A stretch of 64,000 bases of DNA from Nostocales cyanobacterium HT-58-2 (GTDB lineage Bacteria; Cyanobacteriota; Cyanobacteriia; Cyanobacteriales; Nostocaceae), in assembly GCA_002163975.1 (NCBI GenBank), contig CP019636.1, positions 7,443,501 through 7,507,500 on the forward strand, written 5' to 3'. Under the pieces are notes generated by a model. It ran no database searches. It had not been told where the DNA came from and worked only from the letters and a program-made list of their open reading frames with translations. Each line of letters starts with the position of its first letter. Position 1 is the stretch's first letter. A program made the position numbers and the translations under genes. Of this stretch, positions 45,551 to 54,676 are shown piece after piece.

Positions 45551-48046
45551 TTACGTCAAAATTGCCCCACCCATCAACCGCTCATACCGATACTTCAACT
45601 CTTCTTTCATCAAATACCAACGCTCTAAAGTTGCGTCTATTTCTATCACCTTCTCAGCTGCTTGTCGTGCTAAGATTAACACTTCCTCGTCTTCCACTAA
45701 ACTTGCCAATGTAAAATCTGGCACGCCTGATTGACGAGTTCCCAGCACCTCACCAGGACCACGAAAGCGCATATCCATTTCGGAGATAAAAAAGCCATCC
45801 TGAGACTGTTCCAAAACCTTCAAACGTTGCTGTGCATCTGAACTTTTGGAACTACTCATCAAAAGACAGTAAGACTTAGCTGCACCACGACCAACACGTC
45901 CTCGAAGTTGGTGCAACTGAGATAAGCCAAATCGCTCCGCATTTTCTATGAGCATGACTGTTGCATTTGGTACATCAACACCAACCTCTACAACAGTTGT
46001 AGAAACCAAAATTTGAGTTTGATTATCGCGAAATTTGGTAATTGCTTCGTCTTTCTCAGCTGAACTCATACGACCGTGAAGCAGTCCCACCTGAAACTCT
46101 GGAAAGATACTTTCCTGTAACTTTTTATGCTCTTCTACAGCTGATCGCACATCCAACTTTTCTGATTCTTCTACCAATGGCAAAACGACATAAGCTTGTC
46201 GTCCTTGGGCAATTTCCCGGCGGATCAGATCGTAAGCATGAGTGCGTTGCTGACTCGTGAGCGCGTTTGTCTGAATCTTTTCCCGTCCTGGTGGTAATTC
46301 ATCTATTTGGCTCACATCCAAATCCCCGTGTATTGTCAGCGCCAAAGTTCGAGGAATCGGGGTCGCTGTCATAGTTAACACATGGGGTTGTTCGCCTTTT
46401 TGCTGTAAACGCGCCCGCTGTTGCACACCAAAACGGTGCTGTTCATCAATAACGACCAAACCCAATCGCAGAAAGTTGACAGGGTCTTGAATTAAGGCAT
46501 GAGTCCCTACCAAAAGAGGCAATTCACCTGTTTCTAATTGGGCGTGTATTTGTCGCCTTTTTGCCGTTTTAGTGGAACCTGTCAGTAATTCCACTGGTAA
46601 ATGCAGAAGGTTAAACCAACTCACTAACTTACGATAATGCTGTTCTGCCAAGACCTCCGTAGGTGCCATCAGTGCTGCTTGATACCCAGATTGAATGGCA
46701 GCAAGGATAGCAACTACGGCAACAACAGTTTTTCCAGAACCGACATCCCCTTGCACAAGACGATTCATCGGTGCAGATTTTTGTAAATCATTGAGGATTT
46801 CGTTAATAACTCGTTGCTGTGCGTTGGTAAGTTGAAACGGCAGTATCTGGTTGAATTTTTCTAGTAATTGACCTTTTGGGGCGAGAATAGCACTGGTTTG
46901 AGTTTGCTTTGCTTTCTGCTGACGTTGGAGTAACCCAAGTTGCAGGTAGAAAAATTCATCGAAAACAAGACGGCGACGGGCACTTTGGAGAGTAGCGCTG
47001 TCCAGAGGGAAGTGGATATTGTTAATTGCTTCCTTCAATTCCATCAAATTATACTTAGCTCGCAAACCACTGGGCAGCGAGTCTTTGAGATGGACAGTAG
47101 AAGGCAAAGCCGCAATCACAGCTTGTCGCACCAAATCCGCCCCCACTCCCTCTGTCAGGGCATAAACAGGCACGACTCTACCGATAGTCAACGACTCGAT
47201 TGTATCCCCTGGATGTGCCAAAACTTCTAGTTCTGGGTCTTCCAAAGTCAGACCATATTTACTTTCTTTCACCAACCCGCACGCCGCCATAATACTTCCT
47301 TCTGGGTAGCGACGCTTTAAACTTTCCTGCCAACCACGACTAGCATAACGTGTACCAGCGAAAAAACGGTTAATTTTGATCTGACCCGTCTTATCGCGTA
47401 GCACCAGTTCTAAAATTGTTAATTTCTTGTTTTTGGGACTAGTAAAGCAGTTGCAGCGCTTCACTGTTGCCACTAATGTCACTGTATCCCCTGCCACCAA
47501 GTCCTGAATATTTACCTGACGCGCATAGTCTATATGGTCACGGGGATAGTAGAAAAGCAAGTCGCGCACGGTGTACAACCCAAGACGTGCTAAATTTCCA
47601 GCTTTTCTAAGACCTATTTCTGGTAAATCACTTAGCTTTTGATCTAGGTTAGGTGCGAGTCGTCGGCTGACTTCAGGGATAATTTGAGATGTTGAGACCG
47701 ACAAGTAAGGGGAAGAATTTTCTTTTGCTCCCCTGCTTCTTGGTTCCCCTGCTTCCCCGACTCCTTCTTCCGTCGCTTGCTGTACTTGGTACAGATACCT
47801 ACGAGTCTCTGCTAGGAGGTGTTGTCTGTCTTCGAGTTCCAGATTTGGATAATTAGCAAATTCAGCTGCTAATTCTTGCCAGCGGCGACGTTCAACGCTA
47901 GGGAAGCCTGTGGGGAATTTGCCAAAAGTCAGCGTAAGAAACTCACTGAAGCGGTATTGCTTACCCATCAAGTCGGTAAAGCCTTGTTCTGCTTCTATTG
48001 CCAAAGCTTTGTGCAATCGTATCCAATCTGGTTTGTCATTCGTCAT
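45551..48046 (-). CDS. recG: ATP-dependent DNA helicase RecG
   Basis: 831 residues. The wedge domain (OB fold) includes NIQDLVAGDTVTLVATVKRC. Helicase motifs: LVQGDVGSGKTVVAV (I), APTEVLAEQHY (Ia), VIDEQHRFGVQQR (II, DEQH), TMTATPIPRTL (III), VSTTVVEVGVDVPNAT (V) and LHQLRGRVGRG (VI). RecG regresses stalled forks and processes Holliday junctions. Residues about 93-118 are a Gly/Arg/Ser stretch encoded by dispersed repeat DNA (47692-47770), inserted in frame in the poorly conserved N-terminal region. Confidence 0.95.
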   Translation of the reverse strand: MTNDKPDWIRLHKALAIEAEQGFTDLMGKQYRFSEFLTLTFGKFPTGFPSVERRRWQELAAEFANYPNLELEDRQHLLAETRRYLYQVQQATEEGVGEAGEPRSRGAKENSSPYLSVSTSQIIPEVSRRLAPNLDQKLSDLPEIGLRKAGNLARLGLYTVRDLLFYYPRDHIDYARQVNIQDLVAGDTVTLVATVKRCNCFTSPKNKKLTILELVLRDKTGQIKINRFFAGTRYASRGWQESLKRRYPEGSIMAACGLVKESKYGLTLEDPELEVLAHPGDTIESLTIGRVVPVYALTEGVGADLVRQAVIAALPSTVHLKDSLPSGLRAKYNLMELKEAINNIHFPLDSATLQSARRRLVFDEFFYLQLGLLQRQQKAKQTQTSAILAPKGQLLEKFNQILPFQLTNAQQRVINEILNDLQKSAPMNRLVQGDVGSGKTVVAVVAILAAIQSGYQAALMAPTEVLAEQHYRKLVSWFNLLHLPVELLTGSTKTAKRRQIHAQLETGELPLLVGTHALIQDPVNFLRLGLVVIDEQHRFGVQQRARLQQKGEQPHVLTMTATPIPRTLALTIHGDLDVSQIDELPPGREKIQTNALTSQQRTHAYDLIRREIAQGRQAYVVLPLVEESEKLDVRSAVEEHKKLQESIFPEFQVGLLHGRMSSAEKDEAITKFRDNQTQILVSTTVVEVGVDVPNATVMLIENAERFGLSQLHQLRGRVGRGAAKSYCLLMSSSKSSDAQQRLKVLEQSQDGFFISEMDMRFRGPGEVLGTRQSGVPDFTLASLVEDEEVLILARQAAEKVIEIDATLERWYLMKEELKYRYERLMGGAILT
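47692..47770. repeat. C-rich dispersed repeat inside recG
   Basis: TTGCTCCCCTGCTTCTTGG and TTCCCCTGCTTCCCCGACTC units lie in the N-terminal coding part of recG. Same family as at 29153, 48600 (degenerate) and 52540. Confidence 0.7.
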
Positions 48047-48136
48047 TGGTCAGTAGTCATGAGTCATGAATCATTAGGAGTCACTGCGGTGGGGTGAATC
48101 CAGCGCTGTCGTGAGGCAGCACTGGCTCACAAATGA

Positions 48137-49063
48137 CTAATCATCAGACCAAATAGCACGCCATGCTGCTTCAGCTTGGGCAACTGAACGTTCACGTTGT
48201 TTTTTTTGATACTCCTGCCCTATTCTACTAAGTTGAACTAAGAGACTGCGAATCTGCTTGCGATGAGATGAGAGTGTCGCATCAGCAAATTCAATTTCCC
48301 CAAGCCGCAGGTTGATAGCCATAATCTGTGTCAGACCAGAATCTTCTGACTGCTGCTCATTTTCAATTTCAATGACCAAGTTGAGTAGGTTGGGGGGACC
48401 TGGCATCACTTCGGCAGACGCTTCTGAAGCAGCAGCTGCTGCTGCTTCTAAAATCTGTTCTGGTAATTTTTTGGGTAATATCCCTGCTTTTTGTAAGAGA
48501 AGATTTGCCTTACGAGAAACTATTTTCAGTTTCTGTTGTGTTGCTCTCTCTATATTCTGTTGCCACTTTGCTAGTTCTGCAGGGTTAGACATATTCAAAG
48601 AAGAGGACACGGGGTGAAGGGAGGACAAGGAGAACACAGCAGAAGAATTGGGAGAAGCAGGAGTAGATAATTCATATGTTTCCCCAACTTCGGTAATTTC
48701 TTCGTTTTTTTCCTCCTCTGCTTGGTCTTCCGGTTCCTCTTCTTGCGCCTCGTCTGTTACTATTTCCTCCTGCTGTTCCTGCTCATTCTTTAAAAGAGCT
48801 TGCAGCTGTTCGGCTGTCTGTTGACCCAACTTACGCGTGGCTTGTTGCAATTGTTGCCGTTGATTCAAAGACAAACTCAGAAAGTCTTCAGGATACCCTT
48901 GGGTACACAGGTGATATGTCGCCAGAGTTAGCTGCTTCCGTACGGTTTGCCCTAATGCGGTTAGATAATTGGCATAGGCGCTTTGGAGTTCTTTTGCGAT
49001 CGCCCCTATCGCTTCCTCTAGTGCTAAGAGATCCCGTTCAATTCGCTCAATTGCTTTCGCCAT
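48137..49063 (-). CDS. Coiled-coil protein, conserved in cyanobacteria, function unknown
   Basis: 308 residues. An N-terminal coiled coil (about 1-100; ERIERDLLALEEAIGAIAKE) is followed by a Glu-rich acidic linker (about 98-125), a Ser/Pro linker, then a second helical region (about 155-308) with NIERATQQKLKIVSRKANLL and an Ala-rich patch. No membrane segment. It lies behind recG on the same strand, 90 bp apart, so may share a transcript. The Ser/Pro linker is encoded partly by G-rich repeat-like DNA. I do not recognise a domain. Confidence 0.65.
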   Translation of the reverse strand: MAKAIERIERDLLALEEAIGAIAKELQSAYANYLTALGQTVRKQLTLATYHLCTQGYPEDFLSLSLNQRQQLQQATRKLGQQTAEQLQALLKNEQEQQEEIVTDEAQEEEPEDQAEEEKNEEITEVGETYELSTPASPNSSAVFSLSSLHPVSSSLNMSNPAELAKWQQNIERATQQKLKIVSRKANLLLQKAGILPKKLPEQILEAAAAAASEASAEVMPGPPNLLNLVIEIENEQQSEDSGLTQIMAINLRLGEIEFADATLSSHRKQIRSLLVQLSRIGQEYQKKQRERSVAQAEAAWRAIWSDD

Positions 49064-49252
49064 ATCTTCTTGGTTTGACCCATCTGAAGCTTACTATGGT
49101 ACAAATGTACGCATTTCTTTTCAAAAAATCATCCAGTTAATTTTGGATTTACACAAAGATAGAGACTCTAATCTATAGTAACGCTCAGTCAATAGTAGTA
49201 ATTTTTTTTACTAAAGTCCTATTTAAAATTGGAAATCAAGCTGATTGTGAAT

Positions 49253-49285
49253 GAAAAACAGGTCAGCTGAACTTGCCTGACCTGT
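49253..49285 (-). terminator. Rho-independent terminator of rpsB-tsf
   Basis: Read on the minus strand, ACAGGTCAG and CTGACCTGT pair around a 10-nt loop and are followed by TTTTT. It lies 60 bp past the tsf stop. A second hairpin, GCCCTT/AAGGGC, is at 49303-49331. Confidence 0.85.
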
Positions 49286-49343
49286 CTTACTAAATAGTCC
49301 TTAGCCCTTGTTTTTTTGCCAAAACAAAGGGCATAAGACTAAA

Positions 49344-50288
49344 TTACTTACCGCCTACTTGTGCAGCGACTTCTTCAGCAAAATTGCTTTCTTGCTTCTC
49401 AATACCCTCGCCCAGGATATAGCGAGTAAAGCGACGGACTTGGATGCTATTGCCCAATTGTGATGCACTTTGCTTAATCAGCTCTTCCACCGTGATACTC
49501 TGATCACGAATATAAGGTTGATCCAGCAATGTCATTTCTTTGAGGCGTTTCTCTATCCGTCCTTGAACAATCTTTTCTTTGATGTTCTGTGGCTTATTTG
49601 CCAAGTCATCCCGCCCCATTTCAATATCCTTTTCCTTTTGGGCTACTTCAGCGGGAATTTGGTCTACGTTCACATACTCAACATTTGGGCAAGCCGCAAC
49701 TTGCATTGCTACGTTTCTGGCTAGAGTTGAAAACTCTTCACCCCCAGCTGCTGAATCGCTTTGGCTGTCGAGTTCAACTAACACGCCAACTCGACCACCA
49801 GTATGAATGTAACTATCTACTACCCCTTGTGTGCCTTCTGCCAGTGCAAATTTGACGAAGCGACGGACTTGGATGTTTTCACCAAGTTGGGCAATCGTTT
49901 GCTTGATGAAATCTTCGACATTGAGACTTTCATCTTCAATGTAAGGTTGAGCCAATAAAGACTCAAGATTTTCAGCGGTCGTTGCTTGCTTCGCCAGATT
50001 TTGAACCAGAGTTTTGAAAGCCTCATTACGGGCAACAAAATCAGTTTGGCAGTTGACTTCTATGAGCACACCAACCTGACCTCCGGGTTGAATGTATGTG
50101 TCTACTAGACCTTCTGCCGCAATACGTCCTGCTCCCTTCTCGGCTTTGGCAATACCCTTTTGTCGCAGCCACTCGATGGCTTTTTCGATATCACCATCAT
50201 TTTCTTTCAGTGCCTTTTTACAGTCCATCATGCCAGCACCAGTTTTCTGGCGTAGCTCTTGGACAAGTTTTGCAGATATTTCCGCCAT
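49344..50288 (-). CDS. tsf: Elongation factor Ts
   Basis: 314 residues: N-terminal UBA domain (MAEISAKLVQELRQKTGAGM, then MDCKKALKENDGDIEKAIEW), core with GRVGVLVEVNCQTDFVARN-type sequence, and two related halves (QPYIEDESLNVEDFIKQTI at about 112 and QPYIRDQSITVEELIKQSA near 260). EF-Ts recharges EF-Tu with GTP. The two-copy core is the cyanobacterial form. It lies 216 bp after rpsB on the same strand, the usual order, with a terminator after it. Confidence 0.97.
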   Translation of the reverse strand: MAEISAKLVQELRQKTGAGMMDCKKALKENDGDIEKAIEWLRQKGIAKAEKGAGRIAAEGLVDTYIQPGGQVGVLIEVNCQTDFVARNEAFKTLVQNLAKQATTAENLESLLAQPYIEDESLNVEDFIKQTIAQLGENIQVRRFVKFALAEGTQGVVDSYIHTGGRVGVLVELDSQSDSAAGGEEFSTLARNVAMQVAACPNVEYVNVDQIPAEVAQKEKDIEMGRDDLANKPQNIKEKIVQGRIEKRLKEMTLLDQPYIRDQSITVEELIKQSASQLGNSIQVRRFTRYILGEGIEKQESNFAEEVAAQVGGK

Positions 50289-50504
50289 GTTGCCTCAATT
50301 CCTACTTGACTGACAATTTTAATCGCTCTCAAATAAAATTTTGAGTCCAGCGTTCAGGCAAAATCCTGAGCAACGCCAATGACTTAGCACTCAGTACTAA
50401 ACTTAGGGTTTTACCTGCAGCTAGGAACTCATGAATAGACAGTAGCCTCAAGTACCGAGTACTACTATCTTACTTGGCACTTAGCACTCAGCATCCAGGA
50501 CTTA
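50289..50504. other. rpsB-tsf spacer with repeated TTAGCACTCAG units
   Basis: CTTAGCACTCAGTACTAAAC (50384-50403) and CACTTAGCACTCAGCATCC (50479-50497) are two copies of a dispersed unit. GTACCGAGTAC (50453-50463) is a short palindrome. No gene. Confidence 0.55.
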
Positions 50505-51305
50505 TTATTCTTCCTCTTCGTCGTCGGGAATTACTAAGTCACTGTAATCGGTCTCGCTTTCGTCGTAGTCGAAGTCTCCCTCAGCGCCTTCGTAATCTTC
50601 GTACTCTTCTTCTACGTCCAATTGACCGTGACGACCTTCATAAATGGCGTCCGCCAATTTGCCCACTATCAACTTAATTGAGCGGATGGCATCGTCATTT
50701 GCTGGAATGGGAATATCCACAACATCTGGATCACAGTTCGTATCCAGCATAGACACAATGGGAATTGACAGTTTTTGGCATTCTTGAACTGCGTTATACT
50801 CCCGCCGTTGGTCTACAATCACAACCACATCAGGAACTTTCCGCATGGTTTTGATACCGCCCAGATATTTCTGAAGCTTCGCCATCTCCCGACGTAGCAT
50901 TGAGGCTTCTTTTTTCGGCAGCAGATCGAGAGCGCCACTTTCTTCACGGCGTTCTAATTCTTTCAAACGGTCTACTCGAGTCTTGATGGTCGCCCAGTTG
51001 GTGAGCATTCCACCTAACCATCGCTGATTAATGTAATGAGAACCACAACGGCTAGCTTCCTGGGCAATAATTCCTGCTGCTTGCCGCTTGGTACCAACAA
51101 ACAGGAATTTCTTGCCTGATTCTGCTTGTGACCTCATATAGCTATAAGCTTCTTCCATCAACTGGGCAGTCTGCACCAAGTCGATGATATGTACCCCGTT
51201 GCGAGCGGTGTAAATATAAGGAGACATTTTCGGGTTCCACCTACGGGTTTGATGTCCAAAGTGAACCCCAGACTCCATCATTTGAGCCAATGAAACGACA
51301 GCCAT
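50505..51305 (-). CDS. rpsB: 30S ribosomal protein S2
   Basis: 266 residues from ATG at 51305, supported by AGGAG 8 nt upstream; the frame extends 20 codons earlier into leader DNA. MAVVSLAQMMESGVHFGHQT, then RRWNPKMSPYIYTARNGVHI, GGMLTNWATIKTRVDRL, PDVVVIVDQRREYNAVQEC and NDDAIRSIKLI. S2 is required for 30S assembly and mRNA binding. The C-terminal 35 residues are extremely acidic (EEEYEDYEGAEGDFDYDESE), an extension seen in cyanobacteria. tsf follows. Confidence 0.97.
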   Translation of the reverse strand: MAVVSLAQMMESGVHFGHQTRRWNPKMSPYIYTARNGVHIIDLVQTAQLMEEAYSYMRSQAESGKKFLFVGTKRQAAGIIAQEASRCGSHYINQRWLGGMLTNWATIKTRVDRLKELERREESGALDLLPKKEASMLRREMAKLQKYLGGIKTMRKVPDVVVIVDQRREYNAVQECQKLSIPIVSMLDTNCDPDVVDIPIPANDDAIRSIKLIVGKLADAIYEGRHGQLDVEEEYEDYEGAEGDFDYDESETDYSDLVIPDDEEEE

Positions 51306-51375
51306 GTTTTTACTCCTATTCGGGTTAAACCTCCATCCAAGCGTATTTCCAAAAATAGGAAACACCCGAACTCCT
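51306..51375 (-). promoter_or_regulatory. Structured rpsB leader
   Basis: On the minus strand TTCGGGT (51364-51370) pairs with ACCCGAA (51319-51325) around a loop holding a smaller TTTCC/GGAAA hairpin. It ends next to the ribosome-binding site. S2 represses its own mRNA through the leader in some bacteria, so autoregulation here is a plausible inference, not shown. Confidence 0.4.
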
Positions 51376-51519
51376 GGATGTGCGAGATTAATTAACCATA
51401 CTAGAGTAACATACCTGTAGCAGCTATTGGGAAATGGAGAGTGTTGAGAAAATACGATATTTAAAGTAGGAAATTACTACATCTATACAGGCACAAGACA
51501 TTACGCTTATCCCTGCTTT

Positions 51520-52488
51520 TTAGGTAGCCTTTTGCATTTGAACATAAGCTTCATAGACCCCCTTGACGTTATACCAATTCAGAAAAATTCTGGCAATTTC
51601 TAACGCTAACTGGGGTTTACCTAAATGAATCAGCCACTGTAAAAATGGAGCCATTGTACGTTCATTGAGGATGCCATTAAGTGACAAAATTCCCCAAAGT
51701 AAGCGATGTAACCAAGTCATTTGAATCATCATCCGCACTTCCCAAGTAGGGTGTTTTTGATAAAACAAAACTCCCATGCGACCCCGCTGAATTTCTTTAT
51801 CAATCAAGCGGGGAACTTGTTCTAAGCTAAAGGGTGGATGCCAGTGATAACCAACAGCATCTGGACATTTCATTAGTTTTAAACCCAGTTGTTTGAGTCT
51901 GACACCTAGTTCTAAATCTTCCCAACCATAGAGTTGAAAACGAGTGTCAAAAAGTCCAGCTTCCTCCAGCCAATGCTTGGGAATGGCTACATTTCCTGTG
52001 GCAAAAAAGGCAGCAGAAAAATCTGTGATTTTGTATGGTTCAGATGTGGGGTTATCAAAATTACAGGTGTTAATCACTGCACCGTAGGTAAAGAAGCGAT
52101 CGCTCCCCAATTTCTCCTTTCCTTGTACCAGTGCGTCAGCATGAGCTTGCAGAAAATTCTCTGTAACGACTAAATCACTATCAATAAAAATAATAGTGTC
52201 TCCTAGTGCCTTTTCTACTCCCAGATTTCGGGCTGCTGCTGGTCCTTGGTGGTCCTGGCAAAACGTTCGCACATGAGGAAACTCTGCTTTGTGTGCTTCT
52301 AACCATTCCAATGTGCCATCAGTGGAACCATCATCCACCAACACAATCTCGTATCCAGTCACTGAACTTGACGCACTCAGTTTCTGCACCTCCAAGGCTT
52401 TGAGGCACTTTTCTAAAATTGGTTTACGATTATAAGTCGGAATAACAACGCTAAAAAACACAGTCTCACCCACAACATTATTGCCCAT
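51520..52488 (-). CDS. Family 2 glycosyltransferase
   Basis: 322 residues from ATG at 52488 (MGNNVVGETVFFSVVIPTYN). The open frame extends 53 codons upstream through repeat DNA and is not used. GT-A fold: VVIPTYNRKPILEKCLKAL, VLVDDGSTDGTLEW, DHQGPAAARNLGVEKALGD, FIDSDLVV (DxD) and YGWEDLELGVRLKQLGLKL (ED motif of the acceptor side). It adds a sugar from a nucleotide donor to a cell-surface glycan or lipid; donor and acceptor unknown. C-terminal 60 residues are amphipathic and could sit on the membrane. Confidence 0.88.
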   Translation of the reverse strand: MGNNVVGETVFFSVVIPTYNRKPILEKCLKALEVQKLSASSSVTGYEIVLVDDGSTDGTLEWLEAHKAEFPHVRTFCQDHQGPAAARNLGVEKALGDTIIFIDSDLVVTENFLQAHADALVQGKEKLGSDRFFTYGAVINTCNFDNPTSEPYKITDFSAAFFATGNVAIPKHWLEEAGLFDTRFQLYGWEDLELGVRLKQLGLKLMKCPDAVGYHWHPPFSLEQVPRLIDKEIQRGRMGVLFYQKHPTWEVRMMIQMTWLHRLLWGILSLNGILNERTMAPFLQWLIHLGKPQLALEIARIFLNWYNVKGVYEAYVQMQKAT

Positions 52489-52489
52489 C

Positions 52490-52588
52490 TCCAGGATAGG
52501 ACAGCAGTGGCTACAACGCTGTTCCTTATAACGCAGAGGGGAAGCTTGCTCCCCTGCTCGGGTGCCCCCTTCCCCTCTGCTTCTTCGG
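52490..52588. repeat. C-rich dispersed repeat
   Basis: GAAGCTTGCTCCCCTGCTCG and TCCCCTCTGCTTCTTCGG occupy the gap between the glycosyltransferase and the PEP-CTERM gene. Same family as 29121-29180 and 47692-47770. Confidence 0.7.
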
Positions 52589-53263
52589 TCAGTTAGAAGT
52601 CGTTTTACGACTGTGTTTCCGTAGCAGGAAACCCACCCCAAGTCCACCTATGCCGACTAATGCTGGAGTGGCTGTTGGTTCTGGAACCATTCGCGGAGTC
52701 TTGACGGAGAAATTCAGTACAGCCAGACCCCTAGAGGGAGTTCCAGGCGGAGCAAGTTCGTCCTCTTCAGTAAAAGTGATTGCGCCTGTAGCGTTCTCAA
52801 ATATACCCGTTCCACCAGTGATAGTTATAGTACCACCACCACTTATTCTGCCTGTGGCAAAGTTAATTTCAGCGCTGTCGTTTGCGCTGCCAAATAATTC
52901 ACTAGTCCCGCCGTAATATCTATCGGAAAATCTTGGTTGATCTGTTAAGCCAAACGCTGCTGGATCTGAATTAAAGTTGTACTTGGTTATGGATGGGTTA
53001 TCGGTGGGGACTAATTTACCGTAAGTTTCGCTGATAAAGGAATTCAATTCGTAAGGGACGGGAGCTGTACTCTCACCTGTGATAGTTGCTCTTATGATAC
53101 CTAAGTCCTCATTAAAGGGATTAATTTGTACTGATGTATTGTAATTAGCAGTAAATTCGTAAGTACCATAGGTCGTCTGCGCGAGCGCGCTTTGCACATT
53201 CAACCCGAGACCGCCAAACGCTAAAGTTAATGGCATCAGCCATGCGATGTGTGAACGGGGCAT
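52589..53263 (-). CDS. PEP-CTERM sorted exoprotein
   Basis: 224 residues. Signal peptide to about residue 28 (AFGGLGLNVQSALA). A Thr/Ser/Gly-rich mature part without cysteines includes GGGTITITGGTGIFENATGA, a beta-rich exoprotein pattern. The C-terminus is a PEP-CTERM sorting signal: VPEPTATPALVGIGGLGVGF, then a basic tail RKHSRKTTSN. PEP-CTERM proteins are cleaved by exosortase and exported to the surface or matrix. The function of the mature part is unknown. No exosortase gene is in the window. Confidence 0.88.
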   Translation of the reverse strand: MPRSHIAWLMPLTLAFGGLGLNVQSALAQTTYGTYEFTANYNTSVQINPFNEDLGIIRATITGESTAPVPYELNSFISETYGKLVPTDNPSITKYNFNSDPAAFGLTDQPRFSDRYYGGTSELFGSANDSAEINFATGRISGGGTITITGGTGIFENATGAITFTEEDELAPPGTPSRGLAVLNFSVKTPRMVPEPTATPALVGIGGLGVGFLLRKHSRKTTSN

Positions 53264-53549
53264 AGTTGACCTTATATACGATGTAAGAAAAATACTGAGT
53301 ATAAAGAAACTGCGTGCTTTTATAAATATTATGTAAAAATCAATAAGACCCTAATAAATTTGTAATGAAGCAGGCGTAAAGTCATTGTGAAATGAAGTCA
53401 AGAGCTAATATGTGCTAATTAATACACTATAGAACTCGTTTTGCGCCCTAAAACATCAGTAGTCTAGTAGTCTGGCAATATCCACCAATTAACTTGTAGT
53501 TGGTATTTTCCATGATAGAAATGTAATTTAGGATAGGGTTATTTGGGTC

Positions 53550-54527
53550 ATGCTTTTAGAGCAACATTACAACTGTGGGTGTCCAGATAGTTCTGCTAAT
53601 GGAAATCAAAGCAGGCAAAAAACTCAACTTTTATCCATAACTGTTTGTTTACTAGCCAGTTTTTTTATCGCTGAGTGGAGTGTCGGTTTGTGGACTGGAA
53701 GTTTATCTCTCCAGGCAGATGCAGAACACATTCTTTCTGATGTTGCAGCTTTGGGAATATCACTGTTTGCGAGTTGGCTAGCACAGCAACCTGCGACTGG
53801 TCGGGCAACATTTGGACATCGCCGTATCGAAATTATGGCGGCTTTAGTCAATGGGTTTAGTTTGCTTGTCATTGCTCTTTTCATTTGTTGGGAGGCAATT
53901 CAGCGCTTTCAAAGCCCACAAGGAATTTCAGGCTTGCCAATGTTAGCAGTCGCAGTGGTTGGTTTAATCGTTAATCTGCTCAACATGACTTTGCTGCATC
54001 CCCACTCTCATGACGACTTAAATTTACGGGGTGCTTGGCTTCATATCATCGCCGATACTGCAAGTTCCTTAGGTGTGATTGTGGCAGCCATAGCAATTCA
54101 CCTTTGGGATTGGTTGTGGGCAGATGCTGCTATTAGCCTAGTCGTTGCTGGCTTTATGGGTTTAAGTGCTTTGCCGCTTGTCCGAGAAAGTCTGTCGATT
54201 CTTTTGGAGTATGCACCAAAATCAATTCACCCCACTGAAGTGGAAATCTCTCTCAAATCTTTTCCTAACGTTTTGCAGGTAGAAAAACTCTACCTTTGGA
54301 GAATCAACAGAAAGCAGGTGATGCTTTGCGCTCATCTTGTTGTGGATTGTGCAACCGTTGAAGAACGCGATCGCCTACTTGCTCAATTACACACTCATCT
54401 GGAGCAAACTTTTGGCATTGATGAGATAACCATACAGCTAAATAACCACAAGCCTTGGGCGGAAATGCCAATTCATCCTTTGTTCAAGCAAAATTTAATT
54501 TCAATGCTATCTGTAGAGAATAAATAA
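53550..54527 (+). CDS. CDF family metal efflux transporter (ZitB/CzcD-like)
   Basis: 325 residues with six membrane helices. TM2 has LQADAEHILSDVAALG and TM5 has LHIIADTASSLGV, the HxxxD pairs of the CzcD/ZitB branch. A His-containing loop LLHPHSHDDLNL between TM4 and TM5 is short compared with typical ZitB. The C-terminal cytosolic domain (about 235-320) is the usual metal-sensing dimer fold. The N-terminus CGCPDSS has two cysteines that might bind metal. It differs clearly from the CDF at 22054-22941. Confidence 0.9.
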   Translation: MLLEQHYNCGCPDSSANGNQSRQKTQLLSITVCLLASFFIAEWSVGLWTGSLSLQADAEHILSDVAALGISLFASWLAQQPATGRATFGHRRIEIMAALVNGFSLLVIALFICWEAIQRFQSPQGISGLPMLAVAVVGLIVNLLNMTLLHPHSHDDLNLRGAWLHIIADTASSLGVIVAAIAIHLWDWLWADAAISLVVAGFMGLSALPLVRESLSILLEYAPKSIHPTEVEISLKSFPNVLQVEKLYLWRINRKQVMLCAHLVVDCATVEERDRLLAQLHTHLEQTFGIDEITIQLNNHKPWAEMPIHPLFKQNLISMLSVENK

Positions 54528-54676
54528 AAACAGCAAAAGATGTCGAAAAAACGGCGATTTTTTGAAAAATATCCAAAAGATTAACCTCTGACGATTGTAT
54601 ATTTGATTTGAAAAATCTACATAAATAAGTTAGATAATATTGACTCATTGTGCTGTTTTATCAACTGGAGAAACAA

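Noticed and set aside
52489..52647. 53-codon N-terminal extension of the glycosyltransferase
   Set aside because: Encoded by C-rich repeat DNA and overlaps the PEP-CTERM gene; family homology begins at the ATG at 52488.
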